From Xylanibacter ruminicola Ga6B6 (lineage in GTDB: Bacteria > Bacteroidota > Bacteroidia > Bacteroidales > Bacteroidaceae): a stretch of DNA of 64,000 nt. The stretch lies in assembly GCF_000687715.1 (NCBI RefSeq), contig NZ_JHXD01000003.1, positions 1-64,000 on the forward strand, read 5' to 3'. Positions 35,539-44,608 of the stretch are shown in pieces (position 1 is the stretch's first letter; each line of letters opens with the position of its first letter). The position numbers and the translations under genes are program-made. A model generated the notes under the pieces. The model ran no database searches. It was not told the DNA's origin and saw only the letters and a list, made by a program, of their open reading frames with translations.

Positions 35539-38013
35539 ATGGACAAAATTTTAAAACTGCTATTGTTACTCTTATTTTCTGTGAGTTACGCCCATTCGCG
35601 TGCTCAAGGTTTACGTTTTCTGAATCCTATCGATTCTATTAATGGCCGTACCTCATATTCTGTGTTTGCCGACGATGAAAAGGTGTTTTTTCATCAGTTG
35701 GATATCCAGTTCGATATGCTGTTGCCCCGAGTGGGCGAGGTGGGGTATATACTCCATGTGGTTGACGAGGAGAAAGGGGTTAACTTTAATATCTTCTACG
35801 ATGGACGTGGAAATGATCTTATCGAGCTCAACGAGGAAGGTAAGACTACGCTGATTCGTCGTCGGTTTAATCGCCAGGGGCTGCTCGATAAGGGATGGAT
35901 ATCGTTTAAAGTCTCGTTTAATCTCGATAAGCACGAAATTTACATGAACATTGATGGACAGAAGCAGACAGTTCTCGTTCAATCGCTGCCTGCTTCGTTA
36001 TCGCCCCGAATCGTGTTTGGTCGCTTTGACTATCTCATCGAGGTTCCCTCTGTTACCATCAGAAACCTGCGCATCAGAAGTGGCGAGGCAAACTATTTTT
36101 TCCCTCTTTCGCAGAGTAGTGGCAATGTGGTGTTCGATCATCAGCTTAAAAAGGTGGGGCATGTGGATAACCCCTATTGGAGCATTAACGACTGCTATCA
36201 CTGGCAGCGACTTAGCGAGATGAAATTCCAGCATAATGCTGGAGCCGCTTTCGATTTCCAGCGCCATTTGTTTTATGGTTATACACGCGATACCTTATTA
36301 ATATATAATACCGATAATCGTGAAACCACTTGTCGTGTATTCCCCCAAAAATGTCCTGTTGATGTTAATCTGGGTATGAATTTTATCGATCCTCGTAGTA
36401 GGAAACTCTATACTTACGAGGTGTACAAGTATGATAACCTGGCCGACCGTCCACAGGATGAGGCCTCGATAGCCAGTCTGGATCTGAATACACTTGAGTG
36501 GACACCTGAGTGTTACACCCAGTTGCCCACCCAGCTGCATCATCATGGCTCGTTTGTTGATACTTTACGTAATCGATTCTGTATTTTCGGAGGTTTTGGT
36601 AGCATGCTGTATTCCAGGCAGTTACATGTGTACAATCTGGATAACCATCAGTGGCAGCAACCTCAAAACCTCCAGGCTTGTACACCGCGTTATTTTACTT
36701 CTATGGGTATCGACTCGTTGTCGCGTTACGCCTATATCTTTGGTGGCATGGGCAATGAGTCGGGTAACCAGTCAATCGGGCGTCACTATCTCTACGATTT
36801 ATATCGAATCGACCTGGCAAATGATTCGGCTGTGCGTATGTGGACCATCGACTGGGGCAAACGCCAGAATATTGTGCCTGTGCGTAATCTCGTGGTGATG
36901 GGCGGTTACTTCTATACGCTGTGCTATCCCGAGGCATTGTCGGACTCGTATCTGCGTTTGTGCCGTTTCTCAATTGCCGATGGTAGTATGGAGATGTTAG
37001 GCGATTCTATCCCCATCCACTCCGATAAGATAGCCACCAATGCCAATATCTATTACGACCCAGTGGTAGATAAGTTCTTTGTGTGTGTGCAGGAGTTTAC
37101 GGATGACATCTCGTCAACCATTTCGTTTTACTCAATTCAGCTGCCTGTGCTGTCGGATGCGCAGTTTGCCGAGGTTTCCAAGTTGCCTGCCGACAGACGT
37201 CTTTGCTACCTGGCCGTGGCGCTGCTACTGATAGTAGTGGCTTCTGTGTGGATGCTTTACCATTGTTATCGCAAACGTAAACAGGTTATTGCAAACAATG
37301 AGAAAATCGACGTACAACTGCCCGAAACCAAGCCCAATGCTATTTATGTTTTTGGTAGTTTCTGTGCTTTCGACAGAAAGAACCGTGATATATCGTACCT
37401 GTTTACCGATAAATTGCGTGAGCTTACCTGTGTGTTGCTTTGGTATCACAAGCAAGGAGGTGTATCGTCAAAGTTACTTGGTACCATGCTGTGGGGCGAC
37501 AAACCGGCTGATAAGATTAAAAACTCGCGTAGTGTGCTTATTAATCACATGCGTAAGGTGTTGGAGGAGATGGATGGTATCGAGTTGGTTTATACCGATG
37601 GCTATTACCATTTTGTTACCAGTCACCCCTTCTATTGCGATTATCTCGATTGCGCCCGTCAGATATTTACCGAGCAATATACCGAGCAGAGTCTGCTGGG
37701 CATCTTGTGTCGCGGCAAATTCCTGCTAACTCAGGATGCACCCTCACTCGATCAGTTTAAGTCAGAGACCGAGCGTATTCTTAAACCCGTTATCCTGCGC
37801 ATGATAAAACATACCTATGCTAGCAACGAACTTAAACTTACACTTTATCTCGTAGAGGCGATGTTACATATCGATCCCTACCATGTCGACTCGTTCTCCT
37901 ACAAAATCAAATCGCTCAAGCGTCTGGGTAAGGTCTATGAGGCGCAGGATGCCTCGCGTGCCTTCCACGAAGAGTACATTAAAGCCTTCGGCGAAGATTT
38001 TGAATTAAAATAA
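35539..38013 (+). CDS. Transmembrane one-component regulator: LamG-like and Kelch sensor with SARP-like output
   Basis: This 824-residue protein has a signal sequence (~1-23), a beta-sandwich that looks LamG/concanavalin-like (~40-185: ISFKVSFNLDKHEIYMNIDG) and a Kelch-type beta-propeller (~205-545) with repeats such as RNRFCIFGGFGSMLYSRQLH and RYAYIFGGMGNESG. One membrane helix follows (YLAVALLLIVVASVWMLYHC, ~557-576). The cytoplasmic part has a winged-helix domain (~590-690: YVFGSFCAFDRKNRDISYLF, KSRSVLINHMRKVL-like) and a helical BTAD-like tail, the combination found in SARP regulators. It is divergent from the alpha-mannan-type operon, so it is its likely regulator (inference). The domain fusion is unusual. 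The type IX genes start 53 bp later on the same strand. Confidence 0.75.
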   Translation: MDKILKLLLLLLFSVSYAHSRAQGLRFLNPIDSINGRTSYSVFADDEKVFFHQLDIQFDMLLPRVGEVGYILHVVDEEKGVNFNIFYDGRGNDLIELNEEGKTTLIRRRFNRQGLLDKGWISFKVSFNLDKHEIYMNIDGQKQTVLVQSLPASLSPRIVFGRFDYLIEVPSVTIRNLRIRSGEANYFFPLSQSSGNVVFDHQLKKVGHVDNPYWSINDCYHWQRLSEMKFQHNAGAAFDFQRHLFYGYTRDTLLIYNTDNRETTCRVFPQKCPVDVNLGMNFIDPRSRKLYTYEVYKYDNLADRPQDEASIASLDLNTLEWTPECYTQLPTQLHHHGSFVDTLRNRFCIFGGFGSMLYSRQLHVYNLDNHQWQQPQNLQACTPRYFTSMGIDSLSRYAYIFGGMGNESGNQSIGRHYLYDLYRIDLANDSAVRMWTIDWGKRQNIVPVRNLVVMGGYFYTLCYPEALSDSYLRLCRFSIADGSMEMLGDSIPIHSDKIATNANIYYDPVVDKFFVCVQEFTDDISSTISFYSIQLPVLSDAQFAEVSKLPADRRLCYLAVALLLIVVASVWMLYHCYRKRKQVIANNEKIDVQLPETKPNAIYVFGSFCAFDRKNRDISYLFTDKLRELTCVLLWYHKQGGVSSKLLGTMLWGDKPADKIKNSRSVLINHMRKVLEEMDGIELVYTDGYYHFVTSHPFYCDYLDCARQIFTEQYTEQSLLGILCRGKFLLTQDAPSLDQFKSETERILKPVILRMIKHTYASNELKLTLYLVEAMLHIDPYHVDSFSYKIKSLKRLGKVYEAQDASRAFHEEYIKAFGEDFELK

Positions 38014-38066
38014 GAACCATCAAAAAGTAAACACAATAAATGGCGAGGAAATACGTTTTATAATAT

Positions 38067-39005
38067 GTGAAACGTTTCATTATCGCGATAGTAGGATTGT
38101 GGATTGTGGTCGTAGCGGTGCGGGCGCAATACGATGTTTCCTTTGCTCATTACTGGGCAATGGAGCCGTCGTTTAACCCAGCGACTGTGGGTAAGGAGGC
38201 TAAATTGAATGTGACTGGGGCCTATGGGCTGCAGCTGGCAGGCTTTGAGCATAACCCAAAAACCATGTACGCGGCGGCCGACATGCAACTGTATGGCTTG
38301 GGTACCTATCACGGTGTGGGTGTGCAGCTGCTGAACGATGATATCGGACTGTTCTCGCACAAGCGCTTGGCTGTGCAGTATGCCTACCAGCGACGGGTTC
38401 TGAAGGGCAAGCTGAGCGTAGGTGTGCAGTTGGGTATGCTGGGCGAGACGTTTGATGGTAGTAAGGCCGAAATGCCCGAGGATGGCAGCGACCCCGTATT
38501 GTCGAGCTCGTCGATTAACGGATCGGGACTTGATATATCGGCAGGCATCTACTATAAGGCCCGAAAATGGTACATGGGAGCATCGGTTCTGCACCTTAAC
38601 AACCCCGTGGTAACACTGGGCGAAACCAGCGAACTGAGCATTGGTGCAACATATTATTTTACCGCTGGATACAATATTCAGCTAAATCATCCGTTTTTTA
38701 AAATACAGACCTCTGTGTTAGGGCGCACCGATGGCACCGCCTGGCGGGCCGATGTAACAGGGCGCATCAGGTACGAACACGATAAAAAGATGCTGTACGC
38801 AGGCCTCTCGTACAGTCATACTAACTCGGTAACGGTGCTGGTAGGTGGCCGATGGCACGGCATACACCTGGGCTATAGCTACGAGTGTTACACCAGTGCC
38901 ATTAACGTGGGTAACGGCAGTCATGAACTGTTTGTGGGCTACGAGACAGAGCTGAATCTGTATAAAAAAGGCAGGAATCTGCATAAGAGCGTAAGATTAC
39001 TATAG
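38067..39005 (+). CDS. PorP/SprF-family type IX secretion outer-membrane protein
   Basis: This 312-residue outer-membrane barrel starts with GTG at 38067; no in-frame ATG gives the complete signal peptide (MKRFIIAIVGLWIVVVAVRA). Family features are YDVSFAHYWAMEPSFNPATV near the mature N-terminus and later GIYYKARKWYMGASVLHLNN. It is followed by gldK, gldL, gldM and gldN in the order of the por operon, which supports PorP/SprF. In P. gingivalis PorP works with PorK/N in the type IX machine. A weak box TACGTTTT at 38052 may be the promoter; read-through from 38013 is the alternative. Confidence 0.9.
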   Translation: MKRFIIAIVGLWIVVVAVRAQYDVSFAHYWAMEPSFNPATVGKEAKLNVTGAYGLQLAGFEHNPKTMYAAADMQLYGLGTYHGVGVQLLNDDIGLFSHKRLAVQYAYQRRVLKGKLSVGVQLGMLGETFDGSKAEMPEDGSDPVLSSSSINGSGLDISAGIYYKARKWYMGASVLHLNNPVVTLGETSELSIGATYYFTAGYNIQLNHPFFKIQTSVLGRTDGTAWRADVTGRIRYEHDKKMLYAGLSYSHTNSVTVLVGGRWHGIHLGYSYECYTSAINVGNGSHELFVGYETELNLYKKGRNLHKSVRLL

Positions 39006-39019
39006 TAAATAAGATATAT

Positions 39020-40456
39020 ATGAAGAAACTGATAGGACTATGCACCGTTGCGGCACTGATGCTTACCAGCTGTTTTGGTGGTAAGCTGATGACGGCTAAT
39101 GGTGGTGAGGTGACAGGTACCAGTGGCAGGGCTTTTACCGAGCCAACACCCTACGGCATGGTGCTGGTTAAGCGTGGCCATGTGAAAATGGGTATTGAAA
39201 ACCAGGATTCGCTGTGGGGTAAGAAAACACCCGTACGCGACATCTCGGTAGATGGATTCTGGATGGACGAGACCGAGGTTACCAACTCGAAGTATCGCCA
39301 GTTTGTGAATTATGTACGCGACTCGATTCTGCGCGAACGTCTCTCGGAGATTGACGAGACCTACAAAACGGTAAAGACCGACCGTGAGGGTAACGAGATA
39401 TCGACCGTACTGAACTGGAAGAAACCGCTGCCCCGCCGTCCGAGCGAGGATGAGCAGGAGATTATTGACGCCATGTACGTAACCAACCCAGTTACAGGCG
39501 ATAAGATGTTGGATTTCCGCCAGCTTAACTACCGTTACGAGGTGTACGACTATACCGCCGCAGCCCTGCGTCGCAACAGATTGAACCCACAAGAGCGCAA
39601 CCTGAATACCGACCTGACAGTTGATCCCGACGAGCAGGTGTGGATATCGAAAGATACAGCCTATGTGGATGACGAGGGGCGTATTGTTCGCGAGAGCATC
39701 AACCGTCCGCTCTCGGGCCCGTGGGATTTCCAGAATACCTATATCGTAAACGTATTCCCCGACACCACGTGCTGGGTAAACGATTTCCCCAATGCTGATA
39801 ACGAGATGTATCTGCGCTACTATTTCTCGAATCCCGCTTACAACGATTACCCCGTGGTGGGTGTTACCTGGGAGCAGGCCAATGCTTACTGTGCCTGGCG
39901 TACTGAGTATCTGCTGAAAGGCTTAGGTCCCGCAGCCCGTTATGTGCAGCGTTACCGTCTGCCAACCGAGGCCGAGTGGGAGTATGCCGCCCGTGGTAAG
40001 GATCAGAACGAGTTCCCTTGGGACAACGAGGATGTGGCCAGCGGCAAGGGCTGTTTTTACGCCAACTTTAAGCCCGATAACGGCAACTATACCAAGGATG
40101 GTAATCTGATTACCAGTAGGGTGGGCATCTATTCGGCCAACTCGAATGGACTTTACGATATGGCAGGTAATGTGGCCGAGTGGACCAGCACCATCTATAC
40201 CGAGGCAGGTGTTGAGGCAATGAACGATATCAACCCCACACTGAAGTACAACGCTGCTCAGGAGGATCCCTATCGACTGAAGCGAAAGAGTGTGCGTGGT
40301 GGTTCGTGGAAGGATCCCGAGTCGTATATCCGTTCGGCCTGGCGTACAGCAGAGTATCAGAATCAGCCCCGTTCGTACATCGGATTCCGCTGTGTGCGCA
40401 GTCTGGCCAACTCAACCAGCGAGCGCGCCAAAAGCACAAAAGGTAAGAGAATGTAA
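39020..40456 (+). CDS. gldK: GldK/PorK, type IX secretion lipoprotein
   Basis: This 478-residue lipoprotein (lipobox LTSC, mature start CFGG) has a formylglycine-generating-enzyme-like (SUMF1) fold. Landmarks are GMVLVKRGHVKMG and VDGFWMDETEVTNSKYRQFV near the N-terminus. YRLPTEAEWEYAARG, NSNGLYDMAGNVAEWTSTIY and SVRGGSWKDPESYIRSAWRT lie toward the C-terminus. GldK/PorK forms a periplasmic ring with GldN under the outer membrane. It lies 14 bp after the PorP-like gene and 20 bp before gldL, in the canonical order. Confidence 0.95.
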   Translation: MKKLIGLCTVAALMLTSCFGGKLMTANGGEVTGTSGRAFTEPTPYGMVLVKRGHVKMGIENQDSLWGKKTPVRDISVDGFWMDETEVTNSKYRQFVNYVRDSILRERLSEIDETYKTVKTDREGNEISTVLNWKKPLPRRPSEDEQEIIDAMYVTNPVTGDKMLDFRQLNYRYEVYDYTAAALRRNRLNPQERNLNTDLTVDPDEQVWISKDTAYVDDEGRIVRESINRPLSGPWDFQNTYIVNVFPDTTCWVNDFPNADNEMYLRYYFSNPAYNDYPVVGVTWEQANAYCAWRTEYLLKGLGPAARYVQRYRLPTEAEWEYAARGKDQNEFPWDNEDVASGKGCFYANFKPDNGNYTKDGNLITSRVGIYSANSNGLYDMAGNVAEWTSTIYTEAGVEAMNDINPTLKYNAAQEDPYRLKRKSVRGGSWKDPESYIRSAWRTAEYQNQPRSYIGFRCVRSLANSTSERAKSTKGKRM

Positions 40457-40476
40457 ACACTAAATACGCAATAGTT

Positions 40477-41241
40477 ATGACGATATACAGCAAATATAAT
40501 GTAATTTACCGCTTGCAGAAGTGGATGGACAGTGTGCCAGGACAGACGTTCCTGAACTACGCCTACTCATGGGGCGCATCAATCGTAATCTTAGGTACGT
40601 TGTTTAAGCTCACCCACATGGGTGGAGCCGATTATCTGCTGTTCTTTGGATTAGGAACAGAGGTCATTGTGTTCTTCCTTTACGCCTTCGATCGTCCGTT
40701 CGACAAGACTACCGATGGTATGGTGCTGGATACCCACGTGAACGTTAATGGTGAAGCGCCCGTTGTTAGTAAAGGTGGTAGCGCAACCGTAGTAGGTGGA
40801 AATGGCGGAACCATTATCATTAATGGCAACGGTGGTACCTATACTGGATCATCGACCAATGTACCGTCGACACCCAGCGCCCAGCCGACAGCTGTACAGC
40901 ATGCAGTCGCTGCCCAGCCCGTATCTGTTTCGGCTCACCCCGAATTGGATGCTGCTACCTCTACCTACGTAGAGGAGCTGAAGCACCTGACAGAAACTCT
41001 CTCGAAGGTATCGGCCCAGAACGAGAAGCTGGCTCACGACTCTGAGGAGATGGAGAACCTGAACCGCACGCTTACCGGCATCTGCAAGGTTTACGAGATG
41101 CAGTTGAAGAGTGCCAGCGCCCAGATTGGTACGATCGATGATATTAACGATCAGACCAAGAAGATGGCCGCACAGATAGCAGAACTGAATAAGATTTATA
41201 GCCGTATGATTGAGGCAATGACGGCTAAGATGAACGCATAA
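40477..41241 (+). CDS. gldL: GldL/PorL, type IX secretion motor protein
   Basis: This 254-residue inner-membrane protein has two membrane helices (~25-45 and ~52-71) and a long cytoplasmic tail. The second helix contains Glu62 in GLGTEVIVFFLYAFD, matching the conserved membrane glutamate used in proton-driven rotation. The tail has a glycine-rich stretch (~98-125: GGSATVVGGNGGTIIINGNG), a Ser/Pro/Ala linker and then a coiled coil (ATSTYVEELKHLTETLSKVS). GldL and GldM form the rotary motor of type IX secretion. It lies 5 bp before gldM. The glycine-rich insert is the only unusual part. Confidence 0.95.
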   Translation: MTIYSKYNVIYRLQKWMDSVPGQTFLNYAYSWGASIVILGTLFKLTHMGGADYLLFFGLGTEVIVFFLYAFDRPFDKTTDGMVLDTHVNVNGEAPVVSKGGSATVVGGNGGTIIINGNGGTYTGSSTNVPSTPSAQPTAVQHAVAAQPVSVSAHPELDAATSTYVEELKHLTETLSKVSAQNEKLAHDSEEMENLNRTLTGICKVYEMQLKSASAQIGTIDDINDQTKKMAAQIAELNKIYSRMIEAMTAKMNA

Positions 41242-41246
41242 CGACT

Positions 41247-42806
41247 ATGGCAATCAAGAAAAGACCCGTTTCTCCACGCCAGAGGATGATTAACTTGATG
41301 TACGTTGTCCTGATGGCGATGTTGGCACTTAACGTTTCGAACGAGGTGCTCAACGGTTTTTCGATTGTGGAGGAAAGTCTGAACCGCACTACAGGTAACT
41401 CTGCCAAGGAGAACCTGGCCATCTACAAAACCTTTGAGCAGCAGCTGAAGGCTAACCCGCAGAAAACCCGTGAATGGTATGACAAAGCCCAGCAGGTACG
41501 CCAGATGAGCGACTCGCTGTATAACTTTGCTGCCAGTCTGAAGCAGGCCATCGTGGTTGAGGCTGATGGCAAGGATGGCGACGTAACCAATATTCGCAAT
41601 AAGGAGGATCAGGAGCCCGCTAACTATGTGATGCTCTCGCCTACCAACGGACAGGGACAGAAACTGTACAAGGCTATCAACAGTTTCCGCGAGCGTATGC
41701 TGACGATGGTAACTGATGAGAAACAGCGACAGATTATAGCCAGCAATCTTACTACCCAGATGCCCAAGCGTGCTATGGGTAAGAACTGGGCCGAATATAT
41801 GTTTGAGTCGATGCCCGCTGCGGCTGCTGTTACGCTGCTGTCAAAACTGCAGAGTGATGTGCGCTATGCCGAGGGAGAGGTTCTGCATACTCTGGTACAG
41901 AACATCGACGTGAAGGATGTTCGTGTAAACCTGTTGGATGCCTTTGTGATTCCCAACTCAAAAACGATTGTTCGTGGCGACCGTTTCTCGGCCCGTATCG
42001 TGATGGCTGCTGTTGATACTACTCAGGTACCCGATATCTTTATCGGCGGACAGAAAGTAAATTTGCAGAACGGCTTGTATGAGACCGTATGTGGCAAGAC
42101 GGGTGACTTTACGCTGAAGGGCTATATGGAGATGGTGAATGGCAATGGCGACCGTATACGCCGTGAGTTTGCACAGGATTACACCGTAGTTGAGCCCAGT
42201 GCCACCGTATCGGCCGACCTGATGAATATGCTTTATGCAGGTTATGCCAACCCCATCAGCATTAGTGTGCCAGGTGTGCCCCTGAATAAGATTCAGGCCT
42301 CGATGACCAATGGTACTTTACAGAGCGTAGGTCCTGGCAAATATATCGCACGTCCAGCTAAGATAGGTCAGAATGCTGTGATTACCGTTACCAGCATCAA
42401 TACCGGTCATGCCCAGCAGATGGGACAGTACACCTTCCGTGTAAGGAAATTGCCCGATCCTACACCTTATATAGCGATGAAGGACGAGCATGGCAATCCC
42501 GCTCGATACAAGGGTGGTGCCCTGAGCAAGGGACAGCTGGTGGCAGTAGATCATCTGGGTGCTGCTATCGACGATGGCATACTGGATATCGCCTTCCGTG
42601 TGCAGAGCTTCGAAACGGTGTTTTTCGATAATATGGGTAACGCCGTGCCGATGGCATCGGATGGTGCGCAGTTCTCGGCCCGCCAGAAAGATACCTTCCG
42701 CAAACTGGCCCGTAATCGCCGATTCTATATCTCGAGGGTAACGGTAACCGGTCCCGATGGATTAACCCGTACCCTGACTAACCCCATGGAAGTGATTGTA
42801 AAATAA
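41247..42806 (+). CDS. gldM: GldM/PorM, type IX secretion motor shaft protein
   Basis: This 519-residue protein has one N-terminal membrane helix (MINLMYVVLMAMLALNVSNE, ~14-33) and a long periplasmic part of stacked helical and beta domains, as in PorM crystal structures. Landmarks are the start KKRPVSPRQRMINLMYVVLM and LMNMLYAGYANPISISVPGV near residue 330. It couples the inner-membrane motor to the PorK/N ring. It lies 5 bp after gldL and 17 bp before gldN. Confidence 0.95.
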   Translation: MAIKKRPVSPRQRMINLMYVVLMAMLALNVSNEVLNGFSIVEESLNRTTGNSAKENLAIYKTFEQQLKANPQKTREWYDKAQQVRQMSDSLYNFAASLKQAIVVEADGKDGDVTNIRNKEDQEPANYVMLSPTNGQGQKLYKAINSFRERMLTMVTDEKQRQIIASNLTTQMPKRAMGKNWAEYMFESMPAAAAVTLLSKLQSDVRYAEGEVLHTLVQNIDVKDVRVNLLDAFVIPNSKTIVRGDRFSARIVMAAVDTTQVPDIFIGGQKVNLQNGLYETVCGKTGDFTLKGYMEMVNGNGDRIRREFAQDYTVVEPSATVSADLMNMLYAGYANPISISVPGVPLNKIQASMTNGTLQSVGPGKYIARPAKIGQNAVITVTSINTGHAQQMGQYTFRVRKLPDPTPYIAMKDEHGNPARYKGGALSKGQLVAVDHLGAAIDDGILDIAFRVQSFETVFFDNMGNAVPMASDGAQFSARQKDTFRKLARNRRFYISRVTVTGPDGLTRTLTNPMEVIVK

Positions 42807-42823
42807 ATAAGGTATAAGATAGT

Positions 42824-43879
42824 ATGAAGAGATTATTGTTCATATCAACCCTCGTGCTGATGGTGAGTGTAGCAGTGGCTCAGCCACCACAGCGCCGTGC
42901 CGAGCAGCAGGCTCAGCAGCAAGCCAAGCAGAATGCAGCATCTTCGGCTATGTCGATGCGCGCACAGATATCATTCCCCACAGCTGTAGAGATGCCCGAA
43001 GAGGTGGTGTGGCGTCGTGATATCTATCGTGAGATATCATTAGAGGATGATGCCAACGGCGGACTTTACTATCCCGTAGAGCCACAGGGCAAACAGTTGA
43101 ACTTGTTTACCTATATCTTTAAGCTGGCGCTGAACGGCTATATCCCCGTGTACGAGTATCCTACCGATGGCAGCGATGTGTTTACCGATGCTACTAAGGC
43201 CGATATGAAGGCCCTGCTGGATAACTACCACATCTATTATGAGGAAAAGGATGGTAAGATACGTGTGGATAACAGTGATATTCCCTCGGCGATGGTGAAG
43301 AAGTACTATCTGAAGGAGAGTGCCTATTACGATCAGGCTAACTCGTCGTTCCACATCAAGGTGCAGGCCTTATGTCCCATTATGATGGACGAGTTTGGTG
43401 GCGAGGCAACGCAGTACCCCCTGTTCTGGGTGAAATACAGTGACTTGGAACCCTACCTGAACCGTCAGACGGTGATGGCCAGCAGTATGAACAATGCCGC
43501 CACCGTATCGATGGACGATTTCTTTACGCTCAACATGTATCGTGGAAAAATCTATAAAACCAACAACGCACAGGGCAAAACATTGCTGCAGTTATGTGGT
43601 GGCGATGAGGCTAAGATGACAGCCGAACAGAAGCGTATCGAAGCCGAACTGGAGGGTTTTAAGAAAACGATTTTCGGCGATCCTGCTAAGCGCGACTCGC
43701 TTGATAGCATAGCTGCCCTGAAGGATAGCAAGGCCGACAAGAAGGTGAAGGCTGCCAAGAACAAAACCGCCGCAACCAAGGGCGTAAAGGTGACTAAGCA
43801 GAAGAGTGCCAAGACCGAGAAATCGAGTGGCAGTAGCAACAGTGGTGCCCGTGTGTCGGTACGTCGACAGCGTCACTAA
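42824..43879 (+). CDS. gldN: GldN/PorN, type IX secretion ring protein, with basic tail
   Basis: This 351-residue periplasmic protein (signal ~1-19) matches GldN/PorN through VVWRRDIYREISLEDDANGG (~51-70), NLFTYIFKLALNG and IKVQALCPIMMDEFGGEATQ. It binds GldK in the periplasmic ring. The last ~50 residues are a low-complexity tail rich in Lys, Ala and Ser (KADKKVKAAKNKTAATKGVK and SGSSNSGARVSVRRQRH). I do not expect that tail in all family members. A terminator follows, closing the five-gene type IX operon. Confidence 0.95.
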   Translation: MKRLLFISTLVLMVSVAVAQPPQRRAEQQAQQQAKQNAASSAMSMRAQISFPTAVEMPEEVVWRRDIYREISLEDDANGGLYYPVEPQGKQLNLFTYIFKLALNGYIPVYEYPTDGSDVFTDATKADMKALLDNYHIYYEEKDGKIRVDNSDIPSAMVKKYYLKESAYYDQANSSFHIKVQALCPIMMDEFGGEATQYPLFWVKYSDLEPYLNRQTVMASSMNNAATVSMDDFFTLNMYRGKIYKTNNAQGKTLLQLCGGDEAKMTAEQKRIEAELEGFKKTIFGDPAKRDSLDSIAALKDSKADKKVKAAKNKTAATKGVKVTKQKSAKTEKSSGSSNSGARVSVRRQRH

Positions 43880-43892
43880 CTAGTCAAAATAC

Positions 43893-43930
43893 AAGGGAAT
43901 AATCGAAAAAAAACGGTTATTCCCTTTTCG
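43893..43930 (+). terminator. Terminator of the type IX secretion operon
   Basis: A 13-bp stem (43893-43905 with 43914-43926, one G-T wobble) encloses an A-only loop of 8 bases and is followed by a short T run. Confidence 0.8.
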
Positions 43931-43946
43931 ATTCCAACTTTTTTCG

Positions 43947-43954
43947 TAACTTTG
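43947..43954 (+). promoter_or_regulatory. Promoter box TAACTTTG
   Basis: TAnnTTTG match, 43 bp before the ATG of the outer-membrane barrel gene at 43997. Confidence 0.65.
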
Positions 43955-43996
43955 CGCCGTGGAATGATTCAATAACATTAATAATTGGTATAAGTT

Positions 43997-44605
43997 ATGA
44001 AGAAATTTTTTACTTTAGTAGTGCTGCTGGCAACAATGGCTGTTGCTGCTCAGGCACAGGTGAAGTTTGGTGTTAAGGGTGGTCTTAACCTGACTAATAT
44101 GAAGTTCGACAATTCGATCATTGACAAGTCGAATCAGACTGGTTTCTTTATCGGTCCGACTCTTAATTTTACACTCCCAGTGGTAGGTCTTGGTATTGAT
44201 GCATCGGCCTTGTACGATCAGCGTTCGGCTGAGGTTAATGATGAGAAACTTAAGCAGCAGTCAATTCAGATTCCCATTAACCTTCGTTATGGTTTTGGCT
44301 TGGGTAATACTGCAAGCATTTACATCTTTGCTGGTCCTCAATTTGGCTTTAATGTGGGTGATAAAAAGACAAATCTGGTGAATGAGGCACTTGATTGGCG
44401 CATGAAGGACTCAAGCTTGAGCGCAAATGTGGGTTTAGGTTTGATGCTCCTTAATCATCTTCAGGTATCTGCTAACTACAACATTGCTATGGGTACAACA
44501 GGTGAGTTTGATATACTAAAAGATGTACCCGATGCTGCCTGGAAGCAGGTTACGGGAAAAACTAAGGCTAATTCTTGGCAGCTTTCGGTTGCTTACTTCT
44601 TCTAA
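43997..44605 (+). CDS. Outer-membrane beta-barrel protein (OMP_b-brl_2 type)
   Basis: This 202-residue protein has a signal peptide (~1-21, cut near AQAQ) and alternating beta strands of a small, eight-strand type barrel: VKFGVKGGLNLTNMKF, PINLRYGFGLGNTASIYIFA, LSANVGLGLMLLNHLQVSAN. It ends in the aromatic terminus SWQLSVAYFF, typical of Bam-inserted barrels. PorT of the type IX system has the same general fold, but nothing here is specific for it. The gene has its own promoter after the gldN terminator, so it is not part of that operon. Confidence 0.85.
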   Translation: MKKFFTLVVLLATMAVAAQAQVKFGVKGGLNLTNMKFDNSIIDKSNQTGFFIGPTLNFTLPVVGLGIDASALYDQRSAEVNDEKLKQQSIQIPINLRYGFGLGNTASIYIFAGPQFGFNVGDKKTNLVNEALDWRMKDSSLSANVGLGLMLLNHLQVSANYNIAMGTTGEFDILKDVPDAAWKQVTGKTKANSWQLSVAYFF

Positions 44606-44608
44606 GGG

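Noticed and set aside
38040-38063. Short peptide frame (MARKYVL) before the PorP-like gene
   Set aside because: Seven codons with no regulatory hairpin or repeated codons typical of attenuation.
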